DNA of 8,883 nt, taken from the NCBI GenBank assembly GCA_902496345.1, contig CABVAP010000094.1, forward strand, positions 1-8,883, given 5' to 3'. The notes beneath the pieces are model-generated. The model worked only from the letters and a program-made list of their open reading frames with translations, had not been told where the DNA came from and did not search any database. Both the position numbers and the translations under genes were made by a program. The first letter of the stretch is position 1. Every line of letters starts with the position of its first letter. Shown one piece after another: positions 6,901-8,883 of this stretch. The stretch is from an uncultured Eubacteriales bacterium (GTDB lineage Bacteria; Bacillota; Clostridia; Lachnospirales; CAG-274).

Positions 6901-7414
6901 AGTTTACTCTAACACAGGTGGACAGGCTTCTAAAGCTACTCCTGCTGCTGCTGTTGCAAAATTCGCTGCATCAGGTAAAAAAGTTCGTAAAAAAGACCTT
7001 GGTATGATTGCTAAGAGCTATGGTTATGTATATGTTGCTCAAGTATGTATGGGTGCTGATAAGAACCAGTTATTAAAAGCATTACTTGAAGCTGAAGCAT
7101 ATAAAGGACCATCATTAATTATTGCATACTCTCCTTGTATCAACCACGGTATCAATATGATGAACTCTCAGCTTGAAGCTAAAAAAGCTGTTGACTGTGG
7201 ATATTGGCAGTTATACAGATATAACCCAACAACTGAAACATTCTCTTTAGATTCTAAAGAACCTACTGGTGACTTTAAAGAATTTATCCAGGGTGAAGTT
7301 CGTTACACTTCTCTTAAGAGAGCATTCCCAGAAACTGCTGACGAATTATTCGAAAAATGTGCTGAAGATGCTAAGAGAAGACTCGAAGGTTATAAAAAAC
7401 TTGCTGGTAAATAA
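3917..7414 (+). CDS. nifJ: Pyruvate:ferredoxin (flavodoxin) oxidoreductase
   Basis: This 1165-residue single-chain PFOR catalyses pyruvate + CoA + oxidised ferredoxin to acetyl-CoA + CO2 + reduced ferredoxin in the cytosol, the main pyruvate-oxidising step of fermenting anaerobes. The N-terminal motif YPITPSSPMAE (28-38), E64 and R114 coincide with the thiamine- and pyruvate-binding Thr31, Glu64 and Arg114 of Desulfovibrio africanus PFOR, which confirms the start. Two ferredoxin-type [4Fe-4S] motifs are at C690xxC693xxC696xxxC700P and C745xxC748xxC751xxxC755P. The proximal cluster ligands are C813, C816, C841 and C1074. The thiamine/Mg site is GDGW (965-968) and YSNTGGQ around N999. It ends without the extra C-terminal domain VII that protects the D. 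africanus enzyme (1232 residues) from oxygen, so oxygen sensitivity is expected. AGGGGG lies 9 nt upstream of the ATG. Codon use is strongly biased (GCT, GGT, GTT, CTT, AAC, ATC; I saw no ATA), as in very highly expressed genes. All key residues are intact. Confidence 0.98.
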   Translation: MSKVMKTMDGNQAAAEISYAFTEVAGIYPITPSSPMAEHVDEWAARGKKNLFGQTVNVVEMQSEAGAAGTVHGSLAAGALTTTYTASQGLLLMIPNMYKIAGELLPCVLHVSARCLASHALNIFGDHSDVMACRQTGFAMLASSSVQEVMDLGAVAHLSTIKSRVPFLHFFDGFRTSHEIQKIELLDYEDLRKIVDWDAVKDFKKRALNPEHPVTRGTCQGYDVFFQAREACNPFYDEVPGVVENYMNEINKLTGRDYKLFNYYGAPDADRVIVAMGSVCDAITETIDYLTAKGEKVGLVNVHLYRPFVQDKFLEAIPATAKKIAVLDRTKEPGSLGEPLFQDVCTAFYNKGDQRTIVGGRYGLGSKDTTPANIIAVYENLNTPEPKNGFTIGIVDDVTNLSLPTGEEIDVTPEGTVSCKFWGLGSDGTVGANKNSIKIIGDHTDMYAQAYFAYDSKKSGGVTTSHLRFGKNPIRSPYLVKTANFVACHQQAYLAKYDIVSDLKDGGNFLLNCQWTQEELEQHLPAKVKRYIAKHNINFYTINAVEIAKEIGLGGRFNAVLQAAFFKIANIIPIDDAIKYMKEAIVKSYGKKGEKVVNMNYAAVDQGVQHVVKVDVPASWADAADDEAAATDDRPDFIKNVVDPMNAQKGDDLPVSAFKGIEDGTFQPGTSAYEKRGVAINVPSWNVDSCIQCNQCAFVCPHAAIRPVLLTEEEANNAPESFATKDGMKGYEQYKFRIQVDVMDCTGCGNCAQSCPANNKTETLVMKPLESQMEQAANWDYAMSLSHKENPVGKTTVKGSQFEQPLLEFSGSCAGCAETAYAKLITQLFGDRMYVANATGCSSIWGASAPATPYTTNYKGQGPAWANSLFEDNAEFGLGMYTAVKQQRELLKENVEALMAEAKSEDVKAACQAWVDTMLDGEESKATSEKLVEVLSACDCDNEHKKYILDNKEHLVKKSQWIFGGDGWSYDIGFGGVDHVLASGEDVNVFVFDTEVYSNTGGQASKATPAAAVAKFAASGKKVRKKDLGMIAKSYGYVYVAQVCMGADKNQLLKALLEAEAYKGPSLIIAYSPCINHGINMMNSQLEAKKAVDCGYWQLYRYNPTTETFSLDSKEPTGDFKEFIQGEVRYTSLKRAFPETADELFEKCAEDAKRRLEGYKKLAGK

Positions 7415-7470
7415 TTAGCTATAAATTTGTTATCTTACCTAGAATTTAAAGTATATTAATATATATTGAA

Positions 7471-7549
7471 AAAATCAGCCTTGGCTGTAGGTTAAAAGGT
7501 CAAAGTAAATTGACTTCCCTTACTTAAACCTTCAGCTTAGGCTGATTTT
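7471..7549. terminator. Long imperfect hairpin, probable PFOR terminator
   Basis: Two arms pair over 26 positions: 11 perfect pairs (7471-7481 with 7539-7549, AAAATCAGCCT/AGGCTGATTTT), a T/T mismatch, 5 pairs including one G/U, a T/T mismatch, 5 pairs, an A/A mismatch, then 2 pairs. The apex can fold further: AAGG/CCTT (7496-7499 with 7518-7521) and TCAA/TTGA (7500-7503 with 7510-7513). On the plus strand the stem ends in TTTTATTTTA; on the minus strand the mirror arm ends in T6, so it could terminate in both directions. It starts 56 nt after the PFOR stop and ends 33 nt before the MFS gene. It is much longer than a normal intrinsic terminator, so a small repeat element or processed RNA structure is an alternative. 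Confidence 0.6.
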
Positions 7550-7570
7550 ATTTTACAAATAAAACAAAAA

Positions 7571-7576
7571 AGGAAG
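7571..7576 (+). promoter_or_regulatory. Ribosome binding site supporting a TTG start
   Basis: AGGAAG lies 6 nt before TTG 7583. The first in-frame ATG (7625, Met15) is inside the first membrane helix and has no ribosome site, so the TTG start is preferred. I see no strong promoter between the long hairpin and this site; expression may depend on a weak promoter or on read-through from PFOR. Confidence 0.75.
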
Positions 7577-7582
7577 ATTAAA

Positions 7583-8749
7583 TTGACAAAAAAGAACACG
7601 GTTATAAATACATATATTTTTTATATGGTTATCGCATTGTATTGGTTCAGCACAAACACATATATTCCAATAATAACCCCCTATCTAAAAGACCTAAATA
7701 TTTCTGAGTCTGACATAGGGCTTATTATGGGGGCTTATGGACTTATGATGGTACTTGTACAATTTCCTTTGGGGATTTTATCAGATAAATTAAATAAAAG
7801 AAAAATATTTATAGTCATTGGACTTTTTCTTTCTGCAGTAAGTTCATTTGGTATGTTTTTTGCGAAAGACCCATTGATATTTGTGCTTTGTAGAGGACTA
7901 ACTGGGATAGCTGGCTCTTCCTGGGTAATAATGACGATACTATTTTCAAGCTATTTTAGTAAAGATGAAGCAGCTGGAAAAATATCATTTTTAACAGCCG
8001 CAAATAACGCAGGTCAACTTGTTGCTATGATTTCTGCCGGCATAATATCAACATTTCTTTTCACAAAATATACGTTTCTTGCCGGAGCAATCGGTGGAAT
8101 ATTAGGCACAATTTTAAGTTTATTCATCAAAGAAAATAAAATCGAAGAAAAAAAGCCACCAAAACTTTCAGATATAATGTTACTTTTAAACGACAAAACA
8201 TTAATACTTTGTGCTGTATTATGTCTTGTTGTTCAGTTTATTGCATTTGGTGCAACAAACACATTTACATCTCAGGTTGCAAAAAATCTTGGTGCTAATG
8301 ATATGGAATTAAGTATGATTTCAACAATTATGACGATACCACGAATACTTTCGTCTATGATTTGTGGTTACTTACTTATAAAAAAAGTAAAAAGTCGAAA
8401 CATAATTATTTTAAGTTTTTTAATAACTGCCCTATCTTGCATAATAATACCTATTTCAAGCAATATAATTATGATTTATATTGGTGCATTTTTAGCCGGA
8501 ACGGGAACAGGAACGGCTTATGCTGTATTAATAGGCTTATGTACAAAAAACATTGACGACAGGCTAAAATCTACAGCTATGGGGATATGCCAAACAATCT
8601 TTTGTCTTGGAACATTTTTAGGTCCTCTTGTAATTGGTAACGTAATAGAGATGTACAGTTTAAAGGCAGGATTTATTTTTTCATCAATGTTTGCAATCCT
8701 TGCGTCGTTATATGTATTCTACACAAAAGCTGGAGATTTATTAGAGTAA
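7583..8749 (+). CDS. MFS transporter, substrate unknown
   Basis: This 388-residue integral membrane protein has 12 hydrophobic segments, roughly at 10-33, 43-66, 74-94, 97-118, 134-158, 162-184, 205-228, 243-265, 270-290, 294-318, 333-355 and 360-380. It fits the 12-helix major facilitator superfamily. Motif A between helices 2 and 3 is clear (GILSDKLNKRK, 64-74, with D68), and R104 with G108 in helix 4 matches the RxxxG motif B of proton-coupled carriers. The antiporter motif C is not evident in helix 5; a GTFLGP-like segment occurs in helix 11. The likely role is proton-driven uptake or efflux of a small molecule; nothing here identifies the substrate. The short N-terminus (about 9 residues) before helix 1 fits the TTG start. 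Codon use is AT-rich and like clpA, not like the adjacent PFOR gene. No frameshift is seen. Confidence 0.9.
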   Translation: MTKKNTVINTYIFYMVIALYWFSTNTYIPIITPYLKDLNISESDIGLIMGAYGLMMVLVQFPLGILSDKLNKRKIFIVIGLFLSAVSSFGMFFAKDPLIFVLCRGLTGIAGSSWVIMTILFSSYFSKDEAAGKISFLTAANNAGQLVAMISAGIISTFLFTKYTFLAGAIGGILGTILSLFIKENKIEEKKPPKLSDIMLLLNDKTLILCAVLCLVVQFIAFGATNTFTSQVAKNLGANDMELSMISTIMTIPRILSSMICGYLLIKKVKSRNIIILSFLITALSCIIIPISSNIIMIYIGAFLAGTGTGTAYAVLIGLCTKNIDDRLKSTAMGICQTIFCLGTFLGPLVIGNVIEMYSLKAGFIFSSMFAILASLYVFYTKAGDLLE

Positions 8750-8766
8750 AACAAATTAGAAGTTGT

Positions 8767-8782
8767 AGGGGTAAACCTTTTT
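8767..8782 (+). terminator. Weak candidate terminator after the MFS gene
   Basis: AGGGG (8767-8771) can pair with CCTTT (8776-8780) across TAAA, using two G/U pairs, and runs into a short T stretch ending at 8782. The stem is weak and the T run short. It lies 18 nt after the MFS stop, which is the right place for a terminator. Confidence 0.3.
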
Positions 8783-8798
8783 AAATAAAAAGATTTTA

Positions 8799-8821
8799 AA
8801 AACCAGTTTTGTGGTGGTTTT
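8799..8821 (+). terminator. Second candidate terminator hairpin
   Basis: AAAACCA (8799-8805) pairs with TGGTTTT (8815-8821) across a 9-nt loop; ACCA can alternatively pair with TGGT at 8812-8815. The descending arm supplies four T, but the sequence after it is mixed, so termination efficiency is doubtful. It may instead belong to whatever structured element begins in this tail. Confidence 0.35.
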
Positions 8822-8837
8822 AGTCTTTGGCTTATAA

Positions 8838-8852
8838 TCCGATTACATCGGA
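8838..8852. repeat. Perfect small hairpin, TCCGAT-TAC-ATCGGA
   Basis: A perfect 6-bp inverted repeat with a TAC triloop. It is followed 18 nt later by a shorter GCC-TAC-GGC repeat (8867-8875) with the same loop, where GC content rises sharply towards the window edge. There is no T tract, so neither is a convincing terminator. They may mark the end of a neighbouring element or a structured RNA that continues beyond the window. Confidence 0.4.
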
Positions 8853-8883
8853 AATCTATTTATTTGCCTACGGCGTGGTACTT

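Noticed and set aside
7498..7516. GGTCAAA resembling a CtsR heptad near the MFS gene
   Set aside because: CtsR needs two tandem heptads; only one is present and it is explained by the apex of the long hairpin, far from the clp genes.
7583..7611. TTGACA at 7583 as a promoter -35 box
   Set aside because: The nearest TATAAA lies only 14 bp downstream, and an AGGAAG ribosome site marks the TTG as a start codon instead.
8860..8883. The C-terminus of a minus-strand gene entering from the right edge (a frame ending at TAA)
   Set aside because: Only about seven codons are visible, far too few to support a coding call.

Overview
The window is AT-rich DNA with strong Shine-Dalgarno sites (GAGGAG, GAGGG, AGGGGG, AGGAAG) and sigma-70/sigma-A-type promoters. 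It encodes a single-polypeptide pyruvate:ferredoxin oxidoreductase with very strong codon bias. Together these suggest the chromosome of a strictly anaerobic, low-GC Gram-positive bacterium, most likely a Clostridia member. That placement is an inference from style and gene content; no rRNA or other marker is present. I see no phage genes, CRISPR array, tRNA or complete insertion sequence.

Layout: (1) 133-510, minus strand: a small cysteine-rich protein of the C_GCAxxG_C_C putative redox-active family. (2) 511-648: a compact divergent promoter region. (3) 649-3633, plus strand: a tight three-gene operon encoding a double-zinc-ribbon/HTH protein resembling YvyF, the N-degron adaptor ClpS, and the two-ring AAA+ unfoldase ClpA. 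(4) 3634-3916: a promoter followed by a leader of about 190 nt with hairpins. (5) 3917-7414: pyruvate:ferredoxin oxidoreductase (PFOR/NifJ). (6) 7415-7582: an unusually long imperfect hairpin, probably the PFOR terminator. (7) 7583-8749: a 12-helix MFS transporter that starts with TTG. (8) 8750-8883: a tail with small hairpins and locally higher GC; no gene can be supported there.

How the genes work together: ClpS should capture proteins with bulky hydrophobic N-termini and pass them to ClpA, which unfolds them into ClpP (not in this window). The zinc protein shares the transcript, so it may regulate or assist this system, but that is a guess. PFOR is central carbon metabolism (pyruvate to acetyl-CoA plus reduced ferredoxin) with its own strong promoter. 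The MFS gene is probably separate. The most interesting points are the ClpS-ClpA pair in a background where ClpC with MecA or McsB is the usual arrangement, its zinc-ribbon/HTH partner, the overlapping divergent promoters, and the structured PFOR leader. I found no clear evidence of a wholly new system.
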